A stretch of 54,303 nt of DNA from Bdellovibrionota bacterium (GCA_963170155.1 CAUJGP010000027.1:1-54303); one strand, 5' to 3'; positions 25,933 through 35,139 are shown, numbered from the stretch's first letter. A program made the numbers and translations. Notes: generated by a model from the sequence alone, not told the origin.

Positions 25933-27393
25933 ATGCAATCACTCATTGTGTATAATAGTTTATCGAAGAAAAAAGAGGTTTTTCAGCCACTCATTGCAGG
26001 ACAAGTGAAAATGTACTGTTGTGGTCCCACAGTGTATGACTTGGTTCATGTGGGTAATTTTCGAGGAGCTATTTTTTATAATTTTGTTCGTCATTGGTTG
26101 GAGTATCTCGGTTATAAAGTAACTTTTGTTTATAATTATACGGATGTTGATGATAAAATTATTCGTAGAGCGCGAGATGAAAAGGTCAGCTGCGAGAGTG
26201 TTTCAGAAAAGTATATCCAGGAGTTTGAAAAAGATTTTTTTGCTTTAGGGCTTAAGAGGCATGACCATAATCCTCGAGTGACGAACCATATTGATGAAAT
26301 TATTTCTATGATTCAGGTTTTGATTGAAAAAAAAATAGCCTATGTGGTCGATGGTGAGGTTTTGTACAGTATTAATGCTTTCAATGGATATGGAAAGCTG
26401 AGTGGACGAAACCCAGAAGAATTGATTGCTGGTGCTCGAGTGGATATAGATCAACGTAAACGCAATCCTCTTGATTTCGCACTTTGGAAACCTTCAAAAG
26501 AAGAAGAGCCTTCCTGGCCTAGCCCTTGGGGGCCAGGGCGTCCAGGGTGGCACATTGAATGTTCGGCAATGGTGCGTAAAATTCTTGGAGATGAAATTGA
26601 CATCCATGGCGGAGGGTCTGATTTGATTTTTCCTCATCATGAGAATGAAATTGCACAGAGCGAAGGTTGCACAGGACATATTCTTTCGCGTTATTGGATT
26701 CATAACAATATGTTTACGTTTAGTGGACAAAAGATGTCGAAATCCTTGGGAAATGTTTGGAAAGCCCGCGAGTTTTTAGAAGAATATAATGCTGAAATCT
26801 TTAAATATATGGTATTGAGTGTTCATTATCGCAGTTTAAGTGAGTTTTCGGAAACAACGGCGGATTTGGCGATCAAGGCTTTAGCTCGTGTTTATTCATT
26901 TTTGGCACTGGCCAGTCACTTGATAAAAGAAAGCGAAGGTGAATCCGCTACTCATGAGGATGTCGATTCACGGATAAAGAATCATTGGGAGAAAATTGAG
27001 AGTGCTCTTAATGATGATTTTGGTACGCCGGAGGCCTTTGCTCAAATGTTTGAAGTAGTGCGTGAATTTAACCAACAATTTCGCCGTGGAATGAAGTTGA
27101 GTCCCAAATTGAAAGGAGCCATACAATCCTACTTGGCTTTTATGCAGCGCTTGGGAAGTATCTTTTCTCTTTTTCAACAAAATCCCCATCAGTTTTTGAT
27201 GGAACTGGATGATCGACTGCTCAAAAAGAAAAATCTCCAACGAGGAGAGATTGATCGTTTGGTTTTTGAAAGACAGAAGATCAGAGAGGCTAAGGATTTC
27301 AAGAAGGCTGACGAGTTGCGGGTGCAGCTGGCTAGTTTAGGGATTCAAGTGGCGGATACTCCGCAGGGGTCGTTTTGGGAAGTCCAAAAGTAG
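25933..27393 (+). CDS. cysS: Cysteinyl-tRNA synthetase
   Basis: A 486-residue class I synthetase. It has the Zn-binding C29-C30 region in [10 protein letters not shown], the HIGH motif as HVGN (39-42), GWHIECSAM and [20 protein letters not shown] for Zn/cysteine binding, and KMSKS at 267-271. Normal length with a DALR-type helical C-terminus. It lies between gltX and uvrB, and the uvrB start overlaps its last 19 bp. Confidence 0.96.
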   Translation: MQSLIVYNSLSKKKEVFQPLIAGQVKMYCCGPTVYDLVHVGNFRGAIFYNFVRHWLEYLGYKVTFVYNYTDVDDKIIRRARDEKVSCESVSEKYIQEFEKDFFALGLKRHDHNPRVTNHIDEIISMIQVLIEKKIAYVVDGEVLYSINAFNGYGKLSGRNPEELIAGARVDIDQRKRNPLDFALWKPSKEEEPSWPSPWGPGRPGWHIECSAMVRKILGDEIDIHGGGSDLIFPHHENEIAQSEGCTGHILSRYWIHNNMFTFSGQKMSKSLGNVWKAREFLEEYNAEIFKYMVLSVHYRSLSEFSETTADLAIKALARVYSFLALASHLIKESEGESATHEDVDSRIKNHWEKIESALNDDFGTPEAFAQMFEVVREFNQQFRRGMKLSPKLKGAIQSYLAFMQRLGSIFSLFQQNPHQFLMELDDRLLKKKNLQRGEIDRLVFERQKIREAKDFKKADELRVQLASLGIQVADTPQGSFWEVQK

Positions 27394-29417
27394 AAAAAAG
27401 TAAGAAAAAACAAAAATTATTTAAATTGAAAACGGAGTTTAAACCCGCTGGCGATCAACCTGCGGCTATCCGTAAATTAGTGGAAGGACTTCATTCAGAG
27501 ATTAAGCACCAGGTTTTGCTCGGGGTGACGGGAAGTGGAAAAACCTTCACCATGGCTCATGTCATTGCACAGCTGCAAAAACCAACGTTGGTGATGGCAC
27601 CCAATAAGACACTCGCTGCTCAATTGTATGAGGAACTCAAAGAGCTCTTCCCAGACAATGCTGTAGAATATTTTGTGAGCTACTACGATTATTATCAGCC
27701 AGAAGCCTATGTTCCTTCGACGGATACTTTTATTGAAAAAGATTCAGCCATTAATGAACACATCGATCGTATGCGACATTCTGCGACTCGCTCGTTATTT
27801 GAACGCAAAGATGTGATTATTGTTGCAAGTGTCTCTTGTATTTATGGTTTGGGAAGCCCAGAGGCTTATTTAGGAATGATTGTTCGGGTTGAGGTCTCTC
27901 AAAAACTCAAGAGAGATGTCTTTTTAAAGGAATTGATTCGTATCCAGTATCAGAGAAATAACGTTGATTTCCATAGAGGAACGGTAAAGGTTCGTGGTGA
28001 TGTGGTTGAAGTCTTTCCTAGCTATGAAGAAATACGAGCCCTGAGGGTGGAGTTTTTTGGTGATTATGTCGATAAAATTTCTTGGTTTGATAGTTTGACG
28101 GGAGAAGTTTTAGAGGAACTCGATCAAATGTCTATTTTTCCAGCGAGCCACTACGTTACGGGAGATGAGGTTTTAAAAAAGGCCATTAAATCCATTCAAG
28201 AGGAATTGCGAGTGCGAATTCCTGAGTTTGAACAGCAATTAAAATTTCAGGAAGCTAAAAGAATTGAGCAGCGTACTTACTATGATATCGAAATGATTGA
28301 GTCCATTGGATTTTGTCAGGGCATTGAAAATTACTCTCGGCATATGACGGGAAGAGGGCCAGGGGAACCGCCCCCCACTCTTCTTGAGTATTTTCCTTCT
28401 GATTTTTTGACAATCATTGATGAAAGCCATGTAACGGTACCTCAAATCGGTGGTATGTACCGTGGAGATCGAGCACGCAAAACCACTTTAGTGGAGTTTG
28501 GATTTCGTTTGCCCTCCGCACTTGATAATCGTCCTTTGAATTTTCAAGAGTTTGAAAAACTCATGGACAAAGTGGTTTATGTTTCAGCCACTCCAGGGTC
28601 TTACGAATTAGAGAAGTCACAAGGATTGATTGTTGAGCAAATCTTGCGACCCACAGGTTTGCTTGATCCCATTGTGGAGGTCCATCCTGTTCAGTCACAA
28701 GTTGATGATTTGCTGAAAGAGATCAGAGCTTGCGTGAAAAGAAAAGAAAGGGTTTTGATCACCACTTTAACTAAAAAAAGTGCGGAAGCCTTAAGTGAAT
28801 ATTATGAATCCTTAAACATAAAAATTAAATATCTTCACAGCGAGATCGACACTCTTCAAAGAACCGAAATTCTGCGTGATTTGCGATTAGGTGTTTTTGA
28901 TGTGTTAGTTGGAATCAACTTATTGAGAGAAGGTCTGGATTTACCAGAAGTAAGCCTCGTAGGTATTACAGATGCGGACAAAGAAGGTTTTTTGCGTTCA
29001 GAACGTTCTTTGATTCAGACCATTGGCCGAGCGGCTCGAAATGCGAATGGGAGAGTCATTCTCTATGCGGATAAAATGACGGATTCTATGATGAAGGCTA
29101 TGGGAGAGACAGAACGTCGAAGAAAAATTCAAGCTCAATACAATAAAGACCATGGAATTACTCCTGCGACCATTCGAAGAAAAATCAGTGAGGGGTTAGG
29201 GGAAGTTTTAGTGAGTCATAAACAAAGTCAAGTGGCTGAGAGTAGAAAAGCTTATATGGCCAAACCCCCTGAGATAAGAAAAAAGATTGAAGAATTAAAA
29301 GCAACTATGAAAAAAATGGCGGCTAAATTGGAGTTTGAAGAAGCCGCTAAGATTCGAGATGAAGTGCGGCGTTTAGAGCTTCTAGAATTATCTGTACGCG
29401 AGGGGACTGAGTTTTGA
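27375..29417 (+). CDS. uvrB: UvrABC excinuclease subunit B
   Basis: A 680-residue nucleotide-excision-repair helicase subunit. Walker A is GVTGSGKT (50-57), the damage-probing beta-hairpin region is [17 protein letters not shown] (103-119), motif II is DESH, motif VI is QTIGRAARN, and the C-terminal UVR domain ([18 protein letters not shown]) binds UvrC. The start appears to be TTG 27375 inside the cysS 3' end, preceded by AGGGG (27365-27369). No ATG or GTG precedes the conserved FKPAGDQP segment, so a rare start codon is forced. uvrC follows after 1 bp. Confidence 0.95.
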   Translation: MGSPKVEKSKKKQKLFKLKTEFKPAGDQPAAIRKLVEGLHSEIKHQVLLGVTGSGKTFTMAHVIAQLQKPTLVMAPNKTLAAQLYEELKELFPDNAVEYFVSYYDYYQPEAYVPSTDTFIEKDSAINEHIDRMRHSATRSLFERKDVIIVASVSCIYGLGSPEAYLGMIVRVEVSQKLKRDVFLKELIRIQYQRNNVDFHRGTVKVRGDVVEVFPSYEEIRALRVEFFGDYVDKISWFDSLTGEVLEELDQMSIFPASHYVTGDEVLKKAIKSIQEELRVRIPEFEQQLKFQEAKRIEQRTYYDIEMIESIGFCQGIENYSRHMTGRGPGEPPPTLLEYFPSDFLTIIDESHVTVPQIGGMYRGDRARKTTLVEFGFRLPSALDNRPLNFQEFEKLMDKVVYVSATPGSYELEKSQGLIVEQILRPTGLLDPIVEVHPVQSQVDDLLKEIRACVKRKERVLITTLTKKSAEALSEYYESLNIKIKYLHSEIDTLQRTEILRDLRLGVFDVLVGINLLREGLDLPEVSLVGITDADKEGFLRSERSLIQTIGRAARNANGRVILYADKMTDSMMKAMGETERRRKIQAQYNKDHGITPATIRRKISEGLGEVLVSHKQSQVAESRKAYMAKPPEIRKKIEELKATMKKMAAKLEFEEAAKIRDEVRRLELLELSVREGTEF

Positions 29418-29418
29418 G

Positions 29419-31308
29419 ATGGGAAATGATCTTAAATTGTTACCTAAATTGATTGAACTCAAGGAGAAGATTCGTCAATTCCCTGATCACTCAGGGGTTT
29501 ATTTGATGAAAAATAGCTCTGATAAGGTCATTTATGTTGGAAAAGCCAAGAATTTAAAGCAAAGAGTGAGGAGCTATTTTGGAGACTCTAAGGAGTTATC
29601 TCCGAAAACTCGTTTACTCGTCACACATATTGTTCTTATTGATTATATCTTAACGCAAACAGAGGTTGAAGCTTTTTTACTGGAAGCTTCTCTTATTAAA
29701 AAATACCGGCCTAAATACAATATTCGTCTTAAAGATGATAAAAGTTATCCTTACATTCGTATTTCTATGAAAGATGAATTCCCCAGACTTTATCTCAGTC
29801 GCTCTGTGAAATCGGATGGCTCGCTTTACTTTGGGCCATACACTCGAGGTGGAAGCGTTTTTGAAACAATGAATTTTTTAAATCAATCTTTTCAGTTGAG
29901 GGATTGTACAGATCATATTTTAGCAAGTCGCGACCGTCCGTGCATCAACTATCAAATGGGGCGATGTTCGGCTCCTTGCGTGAAAAAAATCAATTCCAGT
30001 GATTATTTATTGGATGTTCGCAAGGCTTTAACGTTTTTGCGGGGACAAAGTGGCGAGTTGATCGATGAGTTGCAGAAAAAAATGTTAAAATTGGCTGATG
30101 AAGAAAAATACGAGCAGGCAGCCCGATGGAGAGATACTCTTCGATCCCTGAATATGATTTTAGAGAAACAATCTGTTGTTGACCTGCAAGCTCGAAAAAA
30201 TCTTGATATTGTCACTTTTTGTGGAGATGCGCGAGGAACAGTGATTCAATTTTTATACGTTAGGCAGGGAAGGGTCTTGGGAACTCGCTCTCAGTTTCTT
30301 GCTGGTTTTGATTCTGCCGATCCTCAAGAAGATCCTCGAGAGTGGTTTGTCTCGGTTATCAATCAATATTACTGGGATAACATGATTCCAGATGAAGTAT
30401 TAATCTCCCATGATATTGGTGTTGAAATGGTGAAACTCATGCAAAACGTGTTAACAGAAAGACGCGGAGGGGAAGACGTCAAAATTTCATTGGCGACGAG
30501 CGATGAGAAAGAAAAAGAGCTGTTGGAGCTCACAGAAAAAAATGCCCAGGCTTCTTTGGAAAAACAATCGGATCGAGTGGAGTCTAAAAAAATGGGGCTA
30601 GATGAGATTAAAAATCGATTCAATTTACCTCTTTGGCCCCATCGAATAGAGTGTTACGATATTTCAAATTTCCATGGTAAAGAAATCGTGGCGAGTCAAG
30701 TGGTCTTTGAAGGAGGAATGCCTGTTAAAGATCAATATCGTCTTTATAAAATAAAATCTATTCAAGGTGCTAATGACTTTGCCGCTATGAAAGAAGTTTT
30801 AATGAGGAGATTCAAGCACCTGGAATGGGATAGGCCCCATTTGATTCTTGTGGATGGAGGAAAGGGACAACTTAATAAGGCTCTTCAAGCATTGAAAGAA
30901 GTGGGCCATGAGGATCTTCCTCTGGCTTCTTTGGCAAAGTCAAAAACCAAGAGTGATTTTGAAAGTGAAGACATTCAGAGCAGCGAAGAACGGTTTTATT
31001 TACCAGATCGTCAGAATCCAGTTGTTTTTAACAGAAATTCAGAAGCTTTCCGGATTTTGACTCAACTTCGTGACGAGGCTCATCGTTTTGCTATCACCTT
31101 TCACCGCAAATTAAGACATAAACAAAGTTTAGTTTCTATTTTGGATCAGGTTCCTGGTCTAGGAGAAAAAAGAAAAAAAATACTTCTACAAAAGTTCAAT
31201 GATGTCGAGGCTATCCTTCAGGCACAAGAAGAAGAAATCGCCACACTGCCTTCTTTTCATTTGGATTTAGCAAAGACTGTTAAAAAATTTCTTCTTGATT
31301 ATAAATAA
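29419..31308 (+). CDS. uvrC: UvrABC excinuclease subunit C
   Basis: A 629-residue dual nuclease. The GIY-YIG domain at the N-terminus reads GVYLM (26-30) and YVGKAKNLKQRVRSYF (39-54) and makes the 3' incision. The UVR segment (about 205-235) binds UvrB. The RNase H-like domain (ECYDISNFHG, LILVDGGKGQL, HRFAITFHR) makes the 5' incision, and a helix-hairpin-helix (VPGLGEKRKKILLQKF) closes the chain. ATG 29419 is 1 bp after the uvrB stop. uvrA is not in the window. Confidence 0.95.
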   Translation: MGNDLKLLPKLIELKEKIRQFPDHSGVYLMKNSSDKVIYVGKAKNLKQRVRSYFGDSKELSPKTRLLVTHIVLIDYILTQTEVEAFLLEASLIKKYRPKYNIRLKDDKSYPYIRISMKDEFPRLYLSRSVKSDGSLYFGPYTRGGSVFETMNFLNQSFQLRDCTDHILASRDRPCINYQMGRCSAPCVKKINSSDYLLDVRKALTFLRGQSGELIDELQKKMLKLADEEKYEQAARWRDTLRSLNMILEKQSVVDLQARKNLDIVTFCGDARGTVIQFLYVRQGRVLGTRSQFLAGFDSADPQEDPREWFVSVINQYYWDNMIPDEVLISHDIGVEMVKLMQNVLTERRGGEDVKISLATSDEKEKELLELTEKNAQASLEKQSDRVESKKMGLDEIKNRFNLPLWPHRIECYDISNFHGKEIVASQVVFEGGMPVKDQYRLYKIKSIQGANDFAAMKEVLMRRFKHLEWDRPHLILVDGGKGQLNKALQALKEVGHEDLPLASLAKSKTKSDFESEDIQSSEERFYLPDRQNPVVFNRNSEAFRILTQLRDEAHRFAITFHRKLRHKQSLVSILDQVPGLGEKRKKILLQKFNDVEAILQAQEEEIATLPSFHLDLAKTVKKFLLDYK

Positions 31309-31432
31309 TTTTTTGTCACAATAAAATCAGTACTTCTTTACGCCAACAATCTAATCCCTTTGTTTTTTCATCGCGGTGTCTGTAGAGTTTTTATTAGGAA
31401 GCGATAGGGTTGATTTTATTTGGAGGGTGGTT

Positions 31433-31729
31433 ATGTCACAGCCTGCGAAGAGATTAAGTGTAAGATTTGAACCGGACCCTGAATCTTATGTGCTTATCGA
31501 TACAGTTTATAATTTCAATCACTTTTCTGCAACACTCACAGGATTGATGTACAATGAATCTTATAGAGGTTGCGCGCTTATTATTTTGAAAGATCAATTA
31601 TTGGAAATAGATACAGAATGTTGGGTTAAGTTAGTAAATCTTCAAAATCCGATTAAAGCTGTTGTTCGTTGGAGAGAAGACTTCGACATTGGAGTCAGTA
31701 AAGTAGGGCTTCAATATTTGGATGTTTAA
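31433..31729 (+). CDS. PilZ-domain c-di-GMP receptor, single-domain
   Basis: A 98-residue protein starting at ATG 31433, preceded by TTGGAGGGTGG. Both halves of the c-di-GMP signature are present: R7-LSV-R11 (RxxxR) and N41-E-S43-YR-G46 ([D/N]xSxxG). The ending VGLQYLDV is the usual last PilZ strand. It is a stand-alone adaptor, expected to bind c-di-GMP in the cytoplasm and pass the signal to an unknown partner. Its 3' end meets, tail to tail, an RNA carrying a c-di-GMP riboswitch. Confidence 0.85.
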   Translation: MSQPAKRLSVRFEPDPESYVLIDTVYNFNHFSATLTGLMYNESYRGCALIILKDQLLEIDTECWVKLVNLQNPIKAVVRWREDFDIGVSKVGLQYLDV

Positions 31730-31774
31730 AAAAGAAAGCCTGCTCTGTCATCTTCGTGATTAACAAGAGCAGAC
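31728..31774 (-). terminator. Terminator of the c-di-GMP riboswitch RNA
   Basis: On the minus strand GTCTGCTCT pairs with AGAGCAGGC (nine pairs, one G-U) around a 19-nt loop, followed by TTTCTTTTTT. The T tract lies over the PilZ stop codon. It marks the 3' end of the minus-strand RNA that begins beyond 31939. Confidence 0.85.
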
Positions 31775-31801
31775 TTAAGGGGAATAAAAAAACCGTTCCA
31801 T
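31775..31801 (-). CDS. Eight-codon reading frame downstream of the c-di-GMP aptamer
   Basis: ATG 31801 opens a frame for MERFFYSP that stops with TAA at 31775-31777. AGGAG (31812-31808) lies 6 bases upstream, an ideal ribosome-binding site. The stop codon directly abuts the terminator stem. The frame is short enough to occur by chance, so the evidence is the ribosome-binding site, its position and the matching layout of the neighbouring micro-unit. Confidence 0.45.
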   Translation of the reverse strand: MERFFYSP

Positions 31802-31846
31802 GGGGATCTCCTTCCTTTTCAATACTTACCTACCATAGGTATCTTA

Positions 31847-31939
31847 CCTTTGGCACACTGGCTGGCATTTCTCATCCCGAGAGGTAGCCCCTTTAGTTTT
31901 GCGTCCCATCGTTTCCGATGGTTTGCCCTGAGACAAAGG
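31847..31939 (-). ncRNA. c-di-GMP-I (GEMM-I) riboswitch, merRNA-like
   Basis: Read on the minus strand, the conserved core is plain. AGGGCAAACC leads into CCATCG-GAAA-CGATGG, a six-pair P2 capped by a GNRA tetraloop, followed by GGGACGCAAA. CCTTTG (31939-31934) and CAAAGG (31852-31847) pair to close P1. The P3 side is divergent but can pair (GGC with GCC, TCTC with GAGA). These are the signature bases of class I c-di-GMP riboswitches. Downstream there is only a small TACCTA-TGG-TAGGTA hairpin, an eight-codon frame and a terminator. Bdellovibrio bacteriovorus makes a massively expressed c-di-GMP riboswitch RNA (merRNA) in attack phase without a controlled gene; this may be its counterpart (inference). 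Confidence 0.88.
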
Positions 31940-32028
31940 AAGGATATGATATGAATTAATTTCTACATCATTCCTAGATCAGAAAACTTTCTATAAGGCC
32001 TCCTTGATTAAAGTTATTAAACGTCCCG

Positions 32029-32064
32029 AAAAAAAGCCGTTATAAGAACTTTAGTTCAATAACG
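32029..32064 (-). terminator. Terminator directly after the 16-codon frame
   Basis: On the minus strand CGTTAT pairs with ATAACG, with an inner GAAC-TAAA-GTTC stem, then GGC and seven T. The stem starts at the base next to the stop codon at 32065. It separates the 16-codon unit from the riboswitch RNA. Confidence 0.85.
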
Positions 32065-32115
32065 CTACTTCGGAACACGAGATTCACAAGCTTTTTGTTT
32101 CCTAGACTTGTTCAT
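32065..32115 (-). CDS. Sixteen-residue basic micropeptide gene
   Basis: AAGGAGG (32130-32124) stands 8 bases before ATG 32115. The frame gives MNKSRKQKACESRVPK and stops at 32065-32067, where the terminator stem begins. The ribosome-binding site is one of the strongest in the window, and no larger gene uses it. The peptide is strongly basic (Lys/Arg 6 of 16) with one Cys. No known peptide is recognised. Alternatives: a small regulatory RNA, or a leader peptide whose translation affects the terminator. Confidence 0.5.
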   Translation of the reverse strand: MNKSRKQKACESRVPK

Positions 32116-32130
32116 ACTCTTTTCCTCCTT

Positions 32131-32425
32131 ATCACTTGACTTGACAACTTCCGTTTTATCAATAAGCGACCTCAACAATCATAGGTTACTAGACCCTTAT
32201 CGATAACGCAAATTTTTATTCACTTGTGTATCGAATTGACAATTGAATGAAAAATCAACAGTTTATGTTTATAAATAAATATTAATTAATATAATTGATA
32301 AAAAATAATAACAAATTGTTCTTTGATTTTATGGTGTCATGGATTTTACAAGGTGTATGGCGTGGATTTGCCTTTCTCTGTTCGATCTTGTGCTGAACGT
32401 TTTAAAGATGAGAAGGGATAAATTA
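32131..32425. other. AT-rich region upstream of the micro-genes
   Basis: This is the stretch between the cysteine-desulfurase stop and the 16-codon unit. It is very AT-rich (32220-32330) and should hold the minus-strand promoter(s), but no box is convincing enough to call. A weak AACAATTTGTT element followed on the minus strand by a T-rich tract (about 32300-32330) may end the desulfurase transcript. Confidence 0.3.
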
Positions 32426-33610
32426 TTATGGTTTTGCTTGTGGGTGTTGAGGACGAGTTATCTTTTCAAAGAGCAAAAGTGCTTTTCGAAGGTCTTCATC
32501 TGTGGTGAATTTGCCGAGAGATATACGCAAGCTTGAATGAATTTCATTGTCGGAAAAGCCTAGAGCTCGTAGCACGTGGCTGCCTTGACCTGAATCCGAA
32601 CTGCAAGCGCTGGTGGTGCTGACGCAAAGTTCACTCATCCGCGGTAGCCATTGATCCCATCGAATGCCAGGAAAACTGAGATGCAGATGACCGGGAATTC
32701 TCTCCGTTGGATGTCCATTGAGCTTGAGTGTGGGAAATAGTTTTTCGAGTTGGTATTTTAAATTGTTAGTTTGTTCTTGCAAGAGAAGAGAATCTTTAGG
32801 GATGAATTCATCCTGGGCAATTTTAGCTGCTTCACCGAGACCAATGATTCCCGGGGTATTGAGAGTTCCTGCACGCACGTTGTATTCTTGTCCCCCTCCG
32901 CGAATAAGAGGAGAAAGATTCATTTTGGAGTGATGTTGATCAAAGCGCCGATACAGAGCCCCCACCCCTTTGGGGCCATACATTTTATGAGCAGAGAGCG
33001 AGAGGAAGTCGATAGGGATATTTTGCAAATCGATGGGGATTTTTCCACAGGCTTGAGTGGCGTCCGTATGCAAACAAATTTTGTTTTTGATGGCTAATTC
33101 AGAAAGAGCAGCCATAGGATTCAAGCTTCCTAATTCATTATTGGCCCACATGAAGCTCATTAATACAGTATTGGGTCGCAAATGCTTTTCAACGGTTTTG
33201 ACATCGACTTGGCCAAAAGAATTTACAGGGATAAAATCGACGTCGACATTGAATTCTTTGAGTTGCTCAAAGGTTTCTAGGACGGATTTGTGTTCCACTT
33301 GGGAGGTAATAGCATGAAATGTTTGATTTGGATTTATTTTTCGGAGAGCCAAGATAAAGCCGAGGATGGCTAAACTATTGGACTCACTCGCACCACTAGT
33401 AAAAATAATTTCTTTAGGCAGGGATGCATTTAATAGAGCCATCACTTGCTTTCGAGCTTGGTCAATGGCGTGCATGGCGTTCCATCCTGCTCGATGTTGG
33501 CTGGAGGGGTTGGCGATGTGTTCCCTCAAAAAAGGAAGCATTTTTTCTATGACTCTAGGGTCAACGGGAGTACTGGCACTATAATCTAAGTAAATATTGT
33601 TTGTAGACAA
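32426..33610 (-). CDS. Cysteine desulfurase (NifS/IscS family)
   Basis: A 394-residue PLP enzyme that takes sulfur from cysteine for Fe-S clusters and tRNA thiolation. The PLP lysine is K209 in SLSAHKMYGPKGVGALY and the persulfide cysteine is C336 in TSACSSDSGQGSHVLRALG, on the long loop typical of IscS/NifS rather than SufS. The N-terminal IYLDYSASTPVDPRV is characteristic. iscU, iscR or tRNA-thiolation genes are not adjacent, so the sulfur acceptor is unknown. Confidence 0.92.
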   Translation of the reverse strand: MSTNNIYLDYSASTPVDPRVIEKMLPFLREHIANPSSQHRAGWNAMHAIDQARKQVMALLNASLPKEIIFTSGASESNSLAILGFILALRKINPNQTFHAITSQVEHKSVLETFEQLKEFNVDVDFIPVNSFGQVDVKTVEKHLRPNTVLMSFMWANNELGSLNPMAALSELAIKNKICLHTDATQACGKIPIDLQNIPIDFLSLSAHKMYGPKGVGALYRRFDQHHSKMNLSPLIRGGGQEYNVRAGTLNTPGIIGLGEAAKIAQDEFIPKDSLLLQEQTNNLKYQLEKLFPTLKLNGHPTERIPGHLHLSFPGIRWDQWLPRMSELCVSTTSACSSDSGQGSHVLRALGFSDNEIHSSLRISLGKFTTDEDLRKALLLFEKITRPQHPQAKP

Positions 33611-33690
33611 ATGAGAGGACTCCTTTTAAGTAGTGACCGTCAAGCTACGCTAAATTCGTAAAGCAAGTTAATGCATTATTTGGTAACAGT

Positions 33691-35139
33691 TTACTTTTTA
33701 GCTTGGAACGATTTTAATTGATCTGCCAAAGAGGAACCAAAAACTTGAGTTGATTTTTCAGAAAACTCTTGCCAAGACCCATCATCACCGTCCTTGGGAG
33801 GTGTGAGGCGCATTTTACGATCTTCAAAGAGAATTTCAGCGACTTGCACTGAAACAAAATCGCCCATCTTTGCATGTTCATAAGGATTCTCAGTGAGATC
33901 TTTGTAAGAGCTTTTGGGAAGAAGTGCGGTAATGCCAGGCTCAAGAGCAATAAAGAGACCAAAAGGTTCTTTCTTTTCAATTGATCCTTGAATAATTTTA
34001 CCAACGGGGTATTTTTGCATTACAAGAGCCCAAGGATCACCATTGGCATCTTTTAAACTTAATAAAAGCTTTCGATCCTCTGGATTTATTTCTTTTAAAA
34101 GAACACGTACTCGTTCTCCTGGTTTGATTAATTCGTCAGAGCGAAGAACACGCTTGGTATAACTCATTTCACTCAGGGGAATCAGGCCTTCAATACCAGG
34201 AAGGACTTGTACAAAAGCTCCAAACTTCAAGCATTGAGTGACTGTTCCTTCTAAAATATCTCCGGCTTTGAGTTGCTGATGGGCTGTTGTCCAAGGGGCA
34301 TCGGTGGCTTGTTTGGAGGAGAGAGAAATTTTTAATTGTCCACCTTGATCTTCAATTTTAAGAATTTTTACCGAAAGAGAATCTCCCACCTTTACTACGT
34401 CATTGGGATCATTAACCCTAGACCAACTGATCTCTGAAATATGCACAAGCCCTTCTAACCCAGGAGACAGTTCAACAAAGGCACCATATTTTTCTACGCG
34501 AGTTACAACTCCTTTCATGAGATCTCCTATTTTATGATCTTCAGTAAAGGCTGCCGAGGCTTCGTCTTTTTGCTGGTCCAGAACTTTTCTTCGTGAAACG
34601 ACAATATTTCGCCCTCTTTTTTCAAATTGGGTGATCAAAAATTCAAATTTTTTACCGACATAATCTTCAGCTTGTGTAATGGGTTTAGAGTCCATTTGGC
34701 TGATGGGGCAAAATGCTGTTTTTCCCATGAGACTCACCCGAAAGCCGCCATTGCAAACCTCTGAGACTCGCCCTTCGACAGGAATCATGCAATCAAAGGC
34801 ATCTTCAAGATTTTCGGCATCGGCGTGACTCGATTTTTTAGAAAGGCGGATTTCACTTCCTTTAATTTGATTAACGTAGACTTCAATTTGATCGCCGACT
34901 TTGTTGTTGATTTTGCCGTCGGCGTCTTTAAGTTCACTTGTTAGTAAGAGGCCGTCATTGGTTGTTCCTGTGGAGAGAAAACACTCTTCTTTGCCAATCG
35001 AGAGAATTTCTCCTGTGATCTTATCACCGACTTTTAGAGCTCGTTGCGATTGAGGATCATGGGTCGCTAAGAGAGAGGCAAACTCATCATGAGCTGTTGA
35101 TGTCACATCATCTCCAAATAAATCTTTATTATTTTTCAC
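33691..35139 (-). CDS. Five-S1-domain RNA-binding protein (ribosomal protein S1 paralogue)
   Basis: A 482-residue protein with five S1 OB-folds, starting near residues 35, 114, 200, 288 and 373. The third and fourth are best preserved (GVVTRVEKYGAFVELSPGLE, EGLVHISEISW). The first, second and fifth are divergent, as is usual for ribosome-binding N-terminal domains. The true S1 gene (rpsA, six domains) lies at 43947, so this is a paralogue that may bind mRNA or a specialised ribosome. The start is GTG 35139, with GGAGG 8 bp upstream. It is separated from YihY by 106 bp. Confidence 0.88.
   Translation of the reverse strand: MKNNKDLFGDDVTSTAHDEFASLLATHDPQSQRALKVGDKITGEILSIGKEECFLSTGTTNDGLLLTSELKDADGKINNKVGDQIEVYVNQIKGSEIRLSKKSSHADAENLEDAFDCMIPVEGRVSEVCNGGFRVSLMGKTAFCPISQMDSKPITQAEDYVGKKFEFLITQFEKRGRNIVVSRRKVLDQQKDEASAAFTEDHKIGDLMKGVVTRVEKYGAFVELSPGLEGLVHISEISWSRVNDPNDVVKVGDSLSVKILKIEDQGGQLKISLSSKQATDAPWTTAHQQLKAGDILEGTVTQCLKFGAFVQVLPGIEGLIPLSEMSYTKRVLRSDELIKPGERVRVLLKEINPEDRKLLLSLKDANGDPWALVMQKYPVGKIIQGSIEKKEPFGLFIALEPGITALLPKSSYKDLTENPYEHAKMGDFVSVQVAEILFEDRKMRLTPPKDGDDGSWQEFSEKSTQVFGSSLADQLKSFQAKK

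Noticed and set aside
32339-32536. A 65-codon plus-strand frame over the 3' end of the cysteine desulfurase gene
   Set aside because: It is opposite a well-supported gene for half its length and has no convincing ribosome-binding site or protein-like composition.
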